A stretch of 64,000 nt of DNA from Lampris incognitus (GCF_029633865.1 NC_079223.1:33003423-33067422); one strand, 5' to 3'; shown: positions 11,801 through 22,850, counted from the stretch's first letter. Numbers and translations: made by a program. Notes: generated by a model from the letters alone, not told the origin.

Positions 11801-14800
11801 TTACCTTTGATGCTTCTTTACCACCTACTACTATACCCCAGAAACATATAATTAACTCTTGCATCTTTAATAAGCAGTCAGCAGCCATGTTTTCTAGTTA
11901 CTTTTCCAATCTGGCCAGCTGCCCTCCTCACTTCGCCAACATTAATGCCCATGTAAGTTGGTTTAATGATTTTCTGTATATCTGCCCTTGATCTTTCAGC
12001 TCCATATATACTTCCAGGGCTGTCCCAGTTATTAACACAACCCCTTGGATCAATGAAAACATCAGTCAAAAAAGAAGGGACTATAGGAAGGCTGAACGCA
12101 GATGGAAAAAAAATCTACTCTTAAAGTTCATCAAGTCCATATGAAGGAGTTTTTATCGAAATTGAATCAAACTATTAAAGATTTGAGAGCTGCTTACTTC
12201 TCTGATTTGATTGAGAGTAATAAACATAACCCTAGGTTTCTTTTTAGTACTATCAATCAGCTTGTGAATCCCTCTCTTCCTACTATTTCCGCCTGTTCTG
12301 CTAATGACTGTGAAAATTTATTGACTTTCTTTGTTGACAAGGTGTAAGGTCCAATTTTACCCCCACTGCCCCCCCCCCCCACCCCTTTCAGTTGTCCAAT
12401 TTTAATTTCGGAATTTGCTACCATTTCTCTACAGTTACTTGTTAATACTGCATCCCTCGTTCAGTCCCTGTGATATAGTTCCGGCAAAATTTTTAAACTC
12501 CATCCTCCCTGTCTTAGGTCCCAGTCTGCTCTCTATCATCAATTGCTCATTTGCATCCGGGTCTGTACCTGAATACTTTAAAATTGCTTGTGTTCAGCCC
12601 CTCCTCAAAAAAAAACAAACCTCTCTTGATCCAGCAAGGGTACAGACTTATAGACCAATTTCCAAATTTTCTTTTTTATCCAAAATCCTTGGAAGAATTG
12701 TTGTGGACCAAATCCTGCTGCTGACTGAGGGTCATAACATTTTCGATAAAATTCAATCCGGCTTTCGTCACAAGCATAGTACTGAGACTGCATCACTAAG
12801 AGTATCCAATGACATTCTTATGCATGCTGATAAAGATGAATACTCTATTCTTATTCTCCTAGATTTAACCACTGCCTTTGATACCGTCGATCATGCCATC
12901 TTACTTGATAGGTTGGAGAACTGGGTTGGCATTTCTGGTGCAGCGTTAAATTGCTTTCGCTCTTATCCGACTAATAGCTATTTTAATGTTTGTATTAACA
13001 ATCTTGTATCCTCGTCAGTTTCCCTATTGTGTGGAATCCCTCAGCGGTATGTCCTTGGGCCAATCCTCTTCTCTTTATACATGATTCCTCTGGGTCATTT
13101 GTTTAGTCAGTTTCAAGACATGTCATACGACTGTTATGCCGATGATATTCAGATCTAGTATTTATCTGCCAAACCCAATAACCTGAATCAACTGTCCTTC
13201 CGCCATGATTGCTTAGTTGCCCCCAAAGACTGGATGTGTCTTAATTTCCTCCATCTAAACCCCGACAAAACTAAAGTTCTCTTAATTGGTCCTGAGAACT
13301 TTGCCACTGCAGTTGATCAGTTTATTGGTTCACTTCATTCAAACATCAAACCTACAGCTAAAAATCTTGGTATCACCTTTAACCAATGTCTTTTGATCAC
13401 CATGTTCTAATCTTGTCCAATCTTGTTTTTTCAGCTAAAAAATATTGCAAAAACCGGAAATATTTTGTCTTTTAAGGATATCAAAACATTAATTCACACT
13501 TTCATTTAGATTACTGTAACTCCCTCTACTCTGGCCTCAGCCAAGCTACTTTAAATCACCTACAGTTGTTTCCAGAATGCAGCTGTTCGACTACTAAACA
13601 GAGCTAGCTGTAGGTCCCATATTACCGCTATTTTTGCATCCCTCCATTGGCTTCCCGTAAAATTCAGAATAACCTCTAAGATCTTATTGATTACATTTAA
13701 AGTGTTGCATGATCTTGCCCCCAGTTACATTTCTGATCTTCTCATTCAACTTCCTGACCACTCCCATCCTCAGACCTCGATCTTTTATCTATCCCTCATT
13801 CCAACTGCAAAACAAAAGGTGACCGTGCCTTTGCAGTTTTAACCCCAAGCCTCTGGCATAATGTTCCACAATCCATTGGATTTGCTGAATCTTTGGACTG
13901 TTTCAATCAGCTTCTAAAAACCCATCTTTTCAGGCAAGCCATTTTATAGATCCTCACCTCTGCCTTCTGTTTTGATTCGTCTGTAGCTTGGTCTGTTACT
14001 CCCTATGCCATGTTTTATAGTCATTCAATTTATTTTATGTATTTATTCGTATTTTGTGTATTACAATGTTACAATTTTCTTTAGCAGATGCTTTTATCCA
14101 AAGTGACGCACATCTGAGCGGTAATACAACACAAGCAAGGATCTAGTCAGGAGGCGACAACACAATTAAGTGCCAAAAAATTGGATTCAGGTCCAATAGG
14201 ACATAGGTGTCAACAGGCAGTGCACAAAGGCAATGCATAGGGTACATAGAAGCGAATTTTTTATACATATATGTTAATACCATCAGGTGTGGAGGGGTTC
14301 AGGAAAGAGCTGGGTCTTTAGCGTCTTCTTAAAGATGGAGAGGGACCCAGCAGATCGAATGGAGTTTGGTAACTTCTTCCACCACCGAGGAACTAGTGAA
14401 GAGAAGAGTCGGGCTAGTGACTTAGGGCCCCATTGTAGCGGAAGTGCCAGGTGCCTTTCATTGGCAGAGCGTAATGAGCAGGACAGAGTATAGACCTGAA
14501 TGAGGGAGTTCAGGTAGGTGAGCACCATTTTAGTTGCTGTTTTGTAAGCGAAAATTAAGGTTTTGAATTTGATGTGGGCAGCAACTAGGAGTCAGTGGAG
14601 GGATATGAACAGTGGAGTGACATGTGCTGTTTTTGGGTTGGTTGAAGACCAGATACGCCGCCACATTCTGGATCGTTTGCAGATGTTTGAAAGTGCATGC
14701 AGGGAGACCTGCCAGTAAGGAGTTGCAGTAGTCGATGTGTGATATTACAATAGCCTGTACCAGGAGTTGTGCTACATGCTCAGACAGGTAGGGTCTAATT

Positions 14801-17800
14801 TTCCTGATGTTGTACAGGGCAAATCAGTACAACAAAGCAATCTAGGCCACATGAACCTTAAAGGTTAGTTGGTCATCAATCATGACACCCAGGTTTTGGG
14901 CAGACTTTGTGGGCATGAGTTGGGTTGATCCAAGCTGGATATTGATCTGTTGTTGTAAGGGTGGACTGGCTGGGATGACAAGGAATTCAGTCTTAGATAG
15001 GTTAAGCTGAAGGTGGCGTTCTTTCATCCATACAGTGATATCAGCAAGGCATGACGATATCCGTGCTGAGACTGTGAGGTCATCTGGCGGGAATGATAGA
15101 TAGAGCTGGGTATCATCAGCATAGTAATGGTATGAGAAACCATGGGTGCAGATGATTGCAACAAGTGAGGTGGTGTATATTGAGAAGAGAAGGGGACTGA
15201 GCACTGACCCTTGAGGTACCCCTGTGGAGAAGCTGCGTGGTTTGGACACTTCTCCCGTCCAAGATACTCTAAAAGATCTCCCTGAGAGGTAGAACATGAC
15301 AGTGAGTGTGGAGAGGAGGATTTGATGGTTAACCATGTCAAAGGCAGCTGACAGATCTAGCAGCAATAAAGCTGAGGACTGACCAGCAGCTCTAGCCAAA
15401 CGCAGTGATTCTATTACCAACAGGAGTGCAGTCCCGGTAGAGTGACCCCACTTAAAGCCAGACCAATTCGGATCATGCGGATTGTTCTCAGAAAGGAATT
15501 CAGAGACTTGGTTAAAGAACATGCGCTCAAGTATTTTTGAAAGAAAGTAGGAGTGAGACCGGTGTGTAATTTTCAACCTGGGCTGGGTTGAGTAGGATTT
15601 TTGAGCAGCGGGTTAACCCGAGCTTGATTAACTACCAAGATGGTCATTATGACCGTTTTGGATTTTCAAAGTCTAATAACTTTGTGGGAAAAAAAGATAC
15701 AGACCTGCCACTCCCTGAATTTGCCTAAAAATGCATATATTTGCATTTGAAATGTTTTAGATCAATTGCACAAAAAAGTTACTAAAATGGCCATGACTGG
15801 CCAAAATGACCGCTCGTAATTTGTGCATGATCGTGCATGTCATGTCGCTATTTATGACATGTTTTGGTCATATCCTTTCCTTCGCGAAGTTCATTGCTCT
15901 GTCCTAGAAAAAACTAACATTCTCCAGTGCACAGAAATAAGTCTAAATTTGATTTTTGATTATTGCCAACATGTCTGGTTACAGATCCCACTACAGATGC
16001 CCCATGACTACCCCCGATGTATTGCATTATTTACAGGCGTTGGGCAGCAGCCATTTATAATGTTTGAAAAATAGTGTTAAAAATTGTTAAAATGCTAATT
16101 TTGGTGTCAGTTTCTTAACAGAAATATTAACATATATGTAATACATTAATATCTCAATTGGGTATTTATCTTGACAGAATATAGAGTTTAAAAACCAGCA
16201 GTCATTTTGAACGTCCATGGTCGTTTTAGGTAGGAGTGAAATCCCAGTCCTTCTAGTGTTAAACGTGGTGGGGAACACACCCATTGTAAGCAGGGAGTTG
16301 ATGTTGTGTGTGACTGCAGGGTTAAATGTGGGGGAAATGGTCTGTAGGAGGTCGGATGATATCGGGTCCAGCGGACAGGTAGTGTGACAAGAGTCCAGCA
16401 GAAGCTTAGTTACTTCCTCCCAGGTCAGTAAGGAGAATGAGGTGAGTGAGGCACTGTTAGCTGGCAGCAGCAGACAGGGTTGGCCTGGCTCAGAGAACTG
16501 GTTACTGATGGCAGAATCCTTATCAGTAAAGTACGAGGCGAACATCAGGAGTGAACAATGTGAAGGTCAGAGGAGGAGGTGGATTGCGGAGTGAGTTAAA
16601 AGCAAAAATCTTTTTTCACACATCAGTGGCATCACAGATCTTGTTCTGCTAGTAAGTGGTCTTAGCTGTTTTTAAGCTGGAGGAGAATGATGCTAGGAGA
16701 CACTGATAGTCACTGAGGTCAGTGAACTCTGTTTTTATGCCATTTTCTCTCTGCTGCTCTGAGCCCCCAACCCCCGCTGCCCTTTGCTTGCTGATGACCT
16801 CAGTGTCAGATGATGACCTCAGAGTCATGGACTAGGGAGGGGCATTACAAGCAGGTTTGGATGATAGAGGGCAGAGATTGTTAAGAGAGGAGGCTAGTGA
16901 GGAACAGAGTATGTCTGTAGCCTTGTTGACAGGGAGTGAAGAGAATTCATTATGAGCAGGCATGGAAGCCAAGACCTCATTGGAGAGCTGGGTCAGTGTA
17001 AGGGACCAGAAGTTTTGGTGGAAGGAGACCCTTTGCGGAGGAACATGAGGATGTTTCAGTAAAGAGGTTGTAAATTGAATAAAGAGGCTTGGTCTGACAG
17101 ATGTAGGGGGTGACAGTCAGATTTGCTGTGGCGCAGTTCCGAATCAAAATCAGATCAAGAGTATTGTCCGCTTTGTGTGTGGGATGGGTGGGGACCTGTC
17201 TGAGGTCAGAGGAAGACAGAAGAGACAGAAAGTCAGTCGCTTGGGTTTTGTCAGTAAGGATATTCATGATTTCCATGACAGTCAGTGGTGTGTCATTGTC
17301 AGGAATGGCTAAGAGTAACACATCAAGTTCGACTACAAAGTTCCCCAGTTGACACCCTGGTGGGCGATATATGACAACTACAAATAGCTTAATAGGAGCA
17401 GTAACCGTGATTGCATGGTATTCAAAGGAGGAGTTGTTGCTTAGCGGAGAAAGCTTAGTGAATTTACAGTCTTTGGAAATGAGGACACCCGTACCGCCTC
17501 CATGCCCAACAGAACGGGATTTGTGTAAGAAAGCAGAGTCAACAGAGAGTGTGGCTGGTGTGACAGTTGTCTGAATGTATCCAGGTTTCAGTCAAGGCTA
17601 GTGCCTGCTAATCTGTCAGACATTGGATAAATTCATTGGATAAATTCTGTTTTATTTACAGCTGATTGGCTATTCCATAAGCCAAAAGTAAAGGAGGGGA
17701 GAGTAGAGGAGGCTTTCCTGCGTGAATAGAGGTTCTCAGGGTTGCATTGTCTGCGACAGATACGATTTATTTTTCTTTAAATAACCGTGAATGACGGGGA

Positions 17801-20383
17801 TGTCTTTGTAGCACACGGTGAATGAGGCAAGCAACAAGAGAAAATAGTAGAAAAGGGAATTACCAGTCAGTGTCCTTGCTCGGTGGACTCGCAGGTCTTT
17901 ACCTAATTCGGTCTCTACCCAATGAGGGCTGACACAACAGCTGATGCTGACGCGTCAGCGCAGCTGTGTTTAAATACCAGGAAGTAATCGCTTCTCGGCC
18001 TTTTGGCTAAGATCAAGTGTAGTATCTGTTCTTATCAGTTTAAATCCCAGGAAGTACCACAGCTGAACCCGCCCCGGTCTGGTTTTCACAACAAGCTCCA
18101 ACAAAGGAAGCAATAGAGGGTGCGACCCGCGTCTGCTGACCCAGCTATTGAAGCTCATCATCAGAGAGTGAAACTAGCAAGTGCTCAGCCCAAAAAAGCC
18201 CGATAATGACCTAAATCTGAATCAAAACAAGTTTTAAATCACTTACCAAATGACTGCAATCTCCTATGTTCAAGATCGGAGCTTGCTGAGTTTAAAGTGC
18301 TTTGTAAATGTGTGTTTTTAAAAGTGCTATATAAATGAAATTTTGCTTGCTTGTTAAATGTTGTAATGGTCATATCACATATCCTTGCTATGATGTTGAA
18401 ATGTTGGTGGCACTTTATTAAAACAAATACATGAATCAATATGTCCTTTACTAGATTGCAATTGAGTGATAGGGACTTACTGTTGTGATGGGAGGCAGAA
18501 TTTGCAATACTTTTGGCCACCTTCGCAGTAGTGATTTGGTTTACATCCACACACCGTGTTTTTAGTGAGGTTACAGGGCGTCTCCACCTGTAGATTGGCT
18601 ATTTAGAAAAGGACAGGGCAACACAGCACTGCATTAGGCTAACTTAACACAGCCTAAATATAATTCATGTACAGTTATGATTTGTCTAGAATAAAAACAA
18701 TGAAAATGTTGGTTCAAAGTTGGAACAATGCATTTTCTTCTAAAAATCAAACATGATATTGCGCCAAGAACAATTAGCAATTACTACTTGTGATGACTGA
18801 GTTTTTTTTTTAAACAATGGACACAATCAACAGATTTCATCAAACTACCATTGAATATCTTGAACCTTAATGTCTAAACGCCCAGTGGAAACTGTAACTG
18901 CCAAATATACATGAAATGTTCCCTGATCTTATCAAATTAGCTGTATATATATATATATGTATAGTAGGCATAATACTGGGCAATCTTCCGTGTGTCTCTG
19001 TACGTGTCCACCAGTGACGTTGCTAATGGACAGCTCGTGAATGTGAAAACTTATAGCTACATATATAAGAAAACTCAAATAACAATGCTACATTATTCAG
19101 TTGTATGTAACACTTGCATTGGCATTTTCTAACACAATCCAGCCTATTGACAAATCAGAAAGTACCCAAATTTCACACATTGTCCACCAGACACAATTTT
19201 GGGGTTTTCTCAGAGAACACACCAAAGATTGACTGCTCAGTATTGTGGTTGCTAATGGAGTGAAATCTAGTATGCCCATTTAAGCAAAAAGAGGAGACAA
19301 AGGTGGGGGTGATATCCCCATTATCTGTACCACTGGGGTGGGAGCAGGATGTGCAAGGTTCACATTCAGGCAGTGAATTAGGGTGACTGTTGTATGTGTT
19401 CCCCAGCTCACAGGGAAGACACTCCCGATCCACATCAGTGGTACGGCAGGGCTTTGACAGTTTTTCACCTATGGATAGACACATCAACCAACCACAAAGG
19501 AAAACCATTAAACAGAAAGACCGATTCAAACATGAGAAGCAGGAGCCAAGGTGAGTGCTCAAGTGATCCACAGGGAAACCATTATATATATATATATATA
19601 TATATTTGAGGTCGCCATTTTAACATGTGAAATAGTGGTAAGTTTCTAATGTAATGTCACAAAAGTGATTGTCTTAGTCAGGGAAGGATCGGGTCACAAA
19701 AAATACCCCACCTGCAGCACAGAGGCAGCAGTTTTTTCCCTCATGCTGGTAAAAATCATGTTGACAACGTTCCCTCTTGACGCGACGCATACTTGATCTA
19801 TAGATGCCCTGGTTTCCTTCCCCTTCAGCTGTGGATGCCAATGGTTGATGATTACTGAATAAACAGAAATTGGGAAAAGAGTCGTGAGAAATTTAAAGGA
19901 AGACGAAAGTGAAACTAAAAAGATTTGACTTGACTTGACAGTATTCCCGTTCGGCATATCTGGCCGAATTTAAATGAAAAAGCTTTCTAAACGGGGAGAA
20001 ATCCTTTGCAACTGAAGTAACCGCTTAAATTGACGTTTCTTTATTGTAATTGCTCCTTAAACTGCGCAACTGAGACGCAAATAAGCTCGCGCCGTCTGAC
20101 AGAAGCGCTCGGTTAGGTTAGGTTGAGGTTAGATTAAGATAACGTAAGGTTAGGTTACGTTTAGGCGCGTTCAATGAATTTGTCAGAAAGCCTTTAAACT
20201 CTGGCAGAAAGCTCTGATGGCAAACTTATCCCGCGTGCAACAAACAGCTGAAACTAGACTATAATGAAAAGCACTTCCGTATGCTTAAAAACAAAAATTC
20301 ACTCACCTTGACAAGTAAAACAAGACCAATAACAAAGTACTTCGCCAATTAAAAAGTCTGTTTGAGGAGGGTACCGTCATCAT
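5827..20383 (-). CDS. fas: Fas death receptor (TNFRSF6/CD95), nine-exon gene
   Basis: Fas is a plasma-membrane death receptor. Ligand binding to its cysteine-rich domains clusters cytosolic death domains, which recruit FADD and caspase-8. Joining exons 20383-20307, 19854-19712, 19468-19331, 18598-18481, 8991-8926, 8768-8674, 7882-7830, 7409-7391 and 6143-5827 gives consistent phases throughout (1026 nt). The order is signal peptide, cysteine-rich segments, one transmembrane helix ([20 protein letters not shown]), basic stop-transfer CRKK, linker, then a death domain ([16 protein letters not shown] onward). Exon 3 is 138 nt, as I recall for human FAS, and linkage to pten supports orthology. 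Exon 5 has in-frame stops, so the full-length receptor (341 codons) would be cut before the membrane. Skipping exon 5 restores a 319-residue frame. No RNA evidence is available here. Confidence 0.9.
6295..6337. repeat. 17-bp perfect hairpin in fas intron 8
   Basis: TTGGTTCCCTCTAAGCC (6295-6311) is followed after nine bases by its exact reverse complement (6321-6337). One more inner pair is possible. No surrounding element was identified. Confidence 0.7.
6540..6835 (-). mobile_element. tRNA-derived SINE copy (type 2), fas intron 8
   Basis: Read on the minus strand, a tRNA-like head (GGCAGCATGGTAGCCCATTGG, B box GGTTCGAACCC) is followed by the body GTTTGCATGTTCTCCCCGTG and a degraded tail. Related copies occur at about 24436-24790, 27895-28145 and 30650-31045. 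Confidence 0.6.
7391..7409 (-). CDS. fas: fas exon 8 (19-nt micro-exon)
   Basis: Only 19 nt, reading DMEPLI and leaving in phase 1, with a TTAACTTAG acceptor and GTAAGT donor. Human FAS has a comparably small exon (25 nt as I recall) at this place. It joins in frame with the next exon as EPLINVDLSPHV. Confidence 0.75.
7830..7882 (-). CDS. fas: fas exon 7 (cytosolic linker)
   Basis: The exon is 53 nt, phase 1 to phase 0. It reads [17 protein letters not shown], resembling the NPE-containing linker of human Fas. The donor GTAAGT is strong. The acceptor ATTAAAAG is weak, but it is the only one that avoids an in-frame stop. Confidence 0.7.
8674..8768 (-). CDS. fas: fas exon 6 (transmembrane)
   Basis: The exon is 95 nt, phase 2 to phase 1, with a TGTTTTAG acceptor and GTAAGT donor. 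It encodes a helix of about 23 hydrophobic residues ending in YLCRKKQNG, a typical single-pass segment with a basic cytosolic anchor. Confidence 0.85.
8819..8857. repeat. (CA)n microsatellite
   Basis: About 19 CA units lie in fas intron 5, close to the transmembrane exon. Confidence 0.95.
8926..8991 (-). CDS. fas: fas exon 5 (CRD3) with in-frame stops
   Basis: The segment is 66 nt with a TTTTTCTAG acceptor and a GTATAG donor, phase 2 to phase 2. It reads [16 protein letters not shown] and then TAA. The human counterpart ends in a similar TSN motif followed by a cysteine, so homology is clear. TAA, TGA and a further TGA occur in frame where the last CRD3 cysteine is expected. It could be a poison or cassette exon, a damaged exon, or a sequence error. 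Confidence 0.65.
9145..14050 (+). pseudogene. Decayed L2/CR1-type LINE in fas intron 4
   Basis: A nearly full-length but frame-broken non-LTR retrotransposon. An ORF1-like frame covers 9406-10176. It is followed by a GDSL-esterase-like region with [10 protein letters not shown] near 10566 and [13 protein letters not shown] near 10830. An endonuclease region reads [18 protein letters not shown] near 11210. Reverse transcriptase (12415-13158) reads [20 protein letters not shown] and CYADD. A post-RT region with [11 protein letters not shown] follows near 13640. Stops and frameshifts throughout indicate an old, inactive copy, antisense to fas. Confidence 0.85.
14051..17850 (-). pseudogene. Decayed CR1/L2/Rex1-type LINE, minus strand
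   Basis: On the minus strand, endonuclease pieces come first ([15 protein letters not shown] and [10 protein letters not shown], about 17560-17110). RT pieces follow at 16545-16260 (DPISSDLLQ) and 15576-14842 ([44 protein letters not shown]), then a C-terminal [10 protein letters not shown] (about 14400). The 3' end carries GGATAAAAGCATCTGC near 14090, a common fish LINE tail. It is interrupted by the 15632-16258 insertion. It meets the plus-strand LINE tail to tail at about 14050. Confidence 0.8.
15632..16258. mobile_element. TTAA-flanked (piggyBac-type) non-autonomous insertion
   Basis: A 627-bp AT-rich block separates two parts of the LINE reverse transcriptase that belong together. TTAA lies on both sides (15628-15631 and 16259-16262), the hallmark target of piggyBac transposons. 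The ends CTACCAAGATGG and CACTAGAAGGAC (inward readings) are only loosely similar. No transposase is visible. Confidence 0.6.
17987..18043 (+). pseudogene. U2 snRNA 5'-end fragment
   Basis: Fifty-seven bases starting ATCGCTTCTCGGCCTTTTGG follow the 5' end of U2 snRNA, including the branch-point recognition region, and stop near base 57. The fragment is bracketed by GTTTAAATACCAGGAAGTA (17968-17986) and the same sequence with one mismatch at 18038-18056. This resembles a target-site duplication from LINE-driven insertion. The Sm site and 3' stem-loops are absent, so it is not a working gene. Confidence 0.85.
18481..18598 (-). CDS. fas: fas exon 4 (CRD2/CRD3)
   Basis: The exon is 118 nt, phase 1 to phase 2, with a TAAATAG acceptor and GTAAGT donor. 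It reads [20 protein letters not shown] and then YCKFC, parallel to the human Fas CKPNFFC segment. An acceptor at the nearer CTACAG would put a stop in frame, so the upstream one was chosen. Confidence 0.8.
18942..18958. repeat. Short (AT)n tract in fas intron 4
   Basis: About eight TA/AT units. It is not intron 5: it lies between exon 3 (19331) and exon 4 (18598), in intron 3. Confidence 0.8.
19331..19468 (-). CDS. fas: fas exon 3 (CRD1/CRD2)
   Basis: The exon is 138 nt, phase 1 to phase 1. It reads [18 protein letters not shown] and then [10 protein letters not shown], the cysteine spacing of a TNF-receptor CRD. The donor is GTACAG. Confidence 0.85.
19712..19854 (-). CDS. fas: fas exon 2 (first cysteine-rich segment)
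   Basis: The exon is 143 nt with a TTATTCAG acceptor and a GTGGGG donor, entering in phase 2 and leaving in phase 1. It reads a basic RRVKRERC and then [12 protein letters not shown], a CRD1 signature of Fas-type receptors. A different open frame also spans it but lacks these cysteines. Confidence 0.8.
20307..20383 (-). CDS. fas: fas exon 1 (signal peptide)
   Basis: Reads [13 protein letters not shown] followed by the hydrophobic LLLVLFYLS, a signal peptide. The exon ends in phase 2 at a GTGAGT donor. Two consecutive ATGs begin at 20383; I used the first. Coding length is 77 nt. Confidence 0.8.
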
Positions 20384-20735
20384 ATTAATACTTAAAAAAA
20401 ACACACCACTGGAGGAACCAGATACAGAAAATACAGATCTGCGCCAAGCGATAGTCTTCGTTTTGAACAGGCACCGTATGGGAACACCCCTGTAGCTTTC
20501 GAAACAAATTTCACGTGGAAATATTTTTCATTTAATATCATATCTTACTTAATTATATATTCGTCTAAGAGTGGTGCGATTTTTGTCATATAATGGAATG
20601 CTCGAAATAAATGGCTAGCGTTTATATGTTATATTTTTATATGTTTTAAATATGAGAACTATTGACGTCATCACTTCCGCGTAATTATATCGCGGACTGT
20701 CCAATTGATCCAATAGGAGGCGCGATTGGTCTTTG
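20384..20735 (-). promoter_or_regulatory. Probable fas promoter and 5' UTR region
   Basis: This is the sequence immediately upstream of the fas start codon. It contains CCAAT motifs (or ATTGG complements) at about 20700-20735 and a CpG-containing segment near 20690-20730. The boundary is inferred from position only; no TATA box was convincing. Confidence 0.35.
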
Positions 20736-20839
20736 AATGAAACGACAGGCGCGTGAGACTAAAGAGGCGTGCTTGCTGTTCGTTGAATCGCCGTCAGGTG
20801 AACTGTCCGTCAGTGATGCTTCGCATGCTGCTCAGTTCC

Positions 20840-21425
20840 CAAAAGCCTCTCGGAGAACAGACGGGCGACAGTTAATTAAGTCTGCAGAGGAAATCACTGG
20901 TGCCAACCTGCCCCTCCATTCACCTCTGGCTTAGGGGACGGACAGGCAACATCACTGCAGACCCATCACAACCTGGTCACCACCTGTTCCAACTCCTCTC
21001 CTCTAGTGGGCGCTACAGATCACTGTACCCCAAAACAACCAGATGTAAAAACAGTTTCTTTCCACGGGTTGTCATTCAAATGAACGCTCAAAACTGTCAA
21101 ATAAATCCAGCCATTTTGTATATACTGTACTGTACACTGTACGTATGCTGGTATGCTCTGTCATGCCCATCTACCTCAGGCATGTGTGTAAGTAACCTGC
21201 TAACATTTACTTCAGCATCTCTGATATATTCTCTGCACCATTGCACTTTATCACCTCTTATTTCACCTGTATAAGTCAATCCTTGTGTGTATATCAGAAG
21301 ATTGTTGTGTTGTGGCGTTGTTATTCTATGTTAAGTACACTGAGAGAGCCACGAAACCGCGGAGTCCAATTCCCTGTATGTGCAAACCTACATGGTCAAT
21401 AAACATGATTCTGATTCTGTTTCTG
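20840..21425 (+). mobile_element. LINE 3'-terminal fragment upstream of fas
   Basis: It reads RRTDGRQLIKSAEEITGANL, then in other frames DPSQPGHHLFQLL, GRYRSLYPKTTRCKNSFFPR, the conserved end of a jockey/L2/Rex-type LINE ORF2. It finishes with the tail AATAAACATGATTCTGATTCTG. It is 5'-truncated and sits about 450 bp upstream of fas exon 1. Confidence 0.7.
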
Positions 21426-22460
21426 GTTCAAATGTTCATTGTCCAGATTGACTGGTTTCTTGCGGGTATACAGCCGACTATAGCCTGTTTTTTGCAGTTT
21501 TTTTTACCTGTGTATTTTGACCACACTTTCTTGTTTTAGACACCCAGTTTAAATAACTTACAGCCTTGTTTGTAGCTTGGGGGGGAAATAAAATAAAAAT
21601 GAGGACAGAGAGGAACAAATCTGGTTAAGCCTTACCATCTACATTGCCTCAAATAGTGTCCCGTCTTAGGTCTTTTGTAAACACTGTAGTGGTCCTGCAC
21701 TGGATTTGCTGACATGCACAAAAGATGGGGAAACCTTAAATTGAAGAGTGTCACTGTGCTTTTATCTCCCTCTTAACCTTGACTTGTATACTTAGGCGTT
21801 AAAGCTTGTACCAGCATGACACATGGCCATGCCAGACTCATGACGTATCCCCTCATAGATATACAGGAAACTCTTCCGTCTGAGCAGAAGAGACATAAAA
21901 AAACAAGTGAAATTTAGACAAGACTAAATGGCGACGTCACAGGTAGACCAAGACGTTCACCACTTGCCACCACGAACATATTCTCACATAAAACCGTGAT
22001 TAGAAGCACAGTTTCCAACCATTGCTGTGAGTGAATAATTATTATTAATATTATTATTATTATTATATTTATATAGCGCTTGTCCTTCGAAAGAACACCA
22101 TTGAGGCTGCACACATGCAAGGCGAGTCATCTTTGCTACAAGCAGTCCTTTTTCTCTGTGCCATTTTCTTCTGAATTGGTCTTACTCCCAGCCCCATCAC
22201 CACCAGCACCAGCACCAGCCCCGTCCCCTGTTCTGATCTCCACGACTCTACCAACTGAAGTCAACGATGGTCCAAGCATTTTATCGGGGAGAGAAAAGGT
22301 ATTTGGCAGGGGGATGAGAGAGCTGCTGTTGAATTTGGTTGTTTTTGCATGTGTCAAATTTCAGTCCTTTGTAGTCTCAGTAAGTCTGAGATGTGTTGGC
22401 TCTATGCTAGCGCCTGCTCTTGCAGCCCATTTAAGGCAACCTGAAGCTCCAGTCAAATAT
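21426..22460. other. Spacer, no recognised gene
   Basis: It holds a TTA/ATT-rich tract with ATATAGCGCTTG (about 22035-22080), which looks like a SINE or LINE tail. A proline/alanine-rich open frame (22080 onward) has no recognisable domain and runs into the following SINE. Confidence 0.4.
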
Positions 22461-22466
22461 CTACAG

Positions 22467-22850
22467 GCGCGGGCGTCCGGGTGGCGTAGCGGTCTATTCC
22501 GTTACCTGCCAACACGGGGATCGCCGCGTGGGAAGCCGGGTGTGGGTGTGTGTCCTGGTCGCTGCACTAGCGCCTCCTCTGGTCGATCGGGGCGCCTGTT
22601 CGGGGGGGGGATAGCGTGATCCTCTCACGCGCGACGTCCCCCTGGTGAAACTCCTCACTGTCAGGTGAAAAGAAGCGGCTGGCGACTCCACATGTATCGG
22701 AGGAGACATGTGGTAGCCTGCACTCCTACCCAGTTCAGGTAGGGGGTGGAGCAGGTACCGGTCTCTGCTCCACCCCCTCTGGGTAATTGGCCCAAGTACA
22801 ATTGGGGAGAGAAAGGGGGAGAAAGGGGGAGAAATCCCCCCCCCCCAAAA
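22467..22850 (+). mobile_element. tRNA-derived SINE, type 1, copy 1
   Basis: It opens with GGGCGTCCGGGTGGCGTAGC, a tRNA-like A-box region. The shared body follows, with CACTAGCGCCTCCTCTGGTC and GAAGCGGCTGGCGACTCCAC, and it ends in GGGGAGAAA and a C-run. Other copies are at about 27465-27890, 39400-39820 and 41925-42320. Confidence 0.75.

Noticed and set aside
17987-18043. Functional U2 snRNA gene
   Set aside because: Only the first third is present, with no 3' domain and no snRNA promoter elements seen.
18239-18550. 103-codon minus-strand frame over fas exon 4
   Set aside because: It is a shifted frame of the exon and loses the cysteine pattern seen in the correct frame.
22080-22619. Proline/alanine-rich 179-codon frame
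   Set aside because: It runs into a SINE copy and has no recognisable domain, so it is likely chance.
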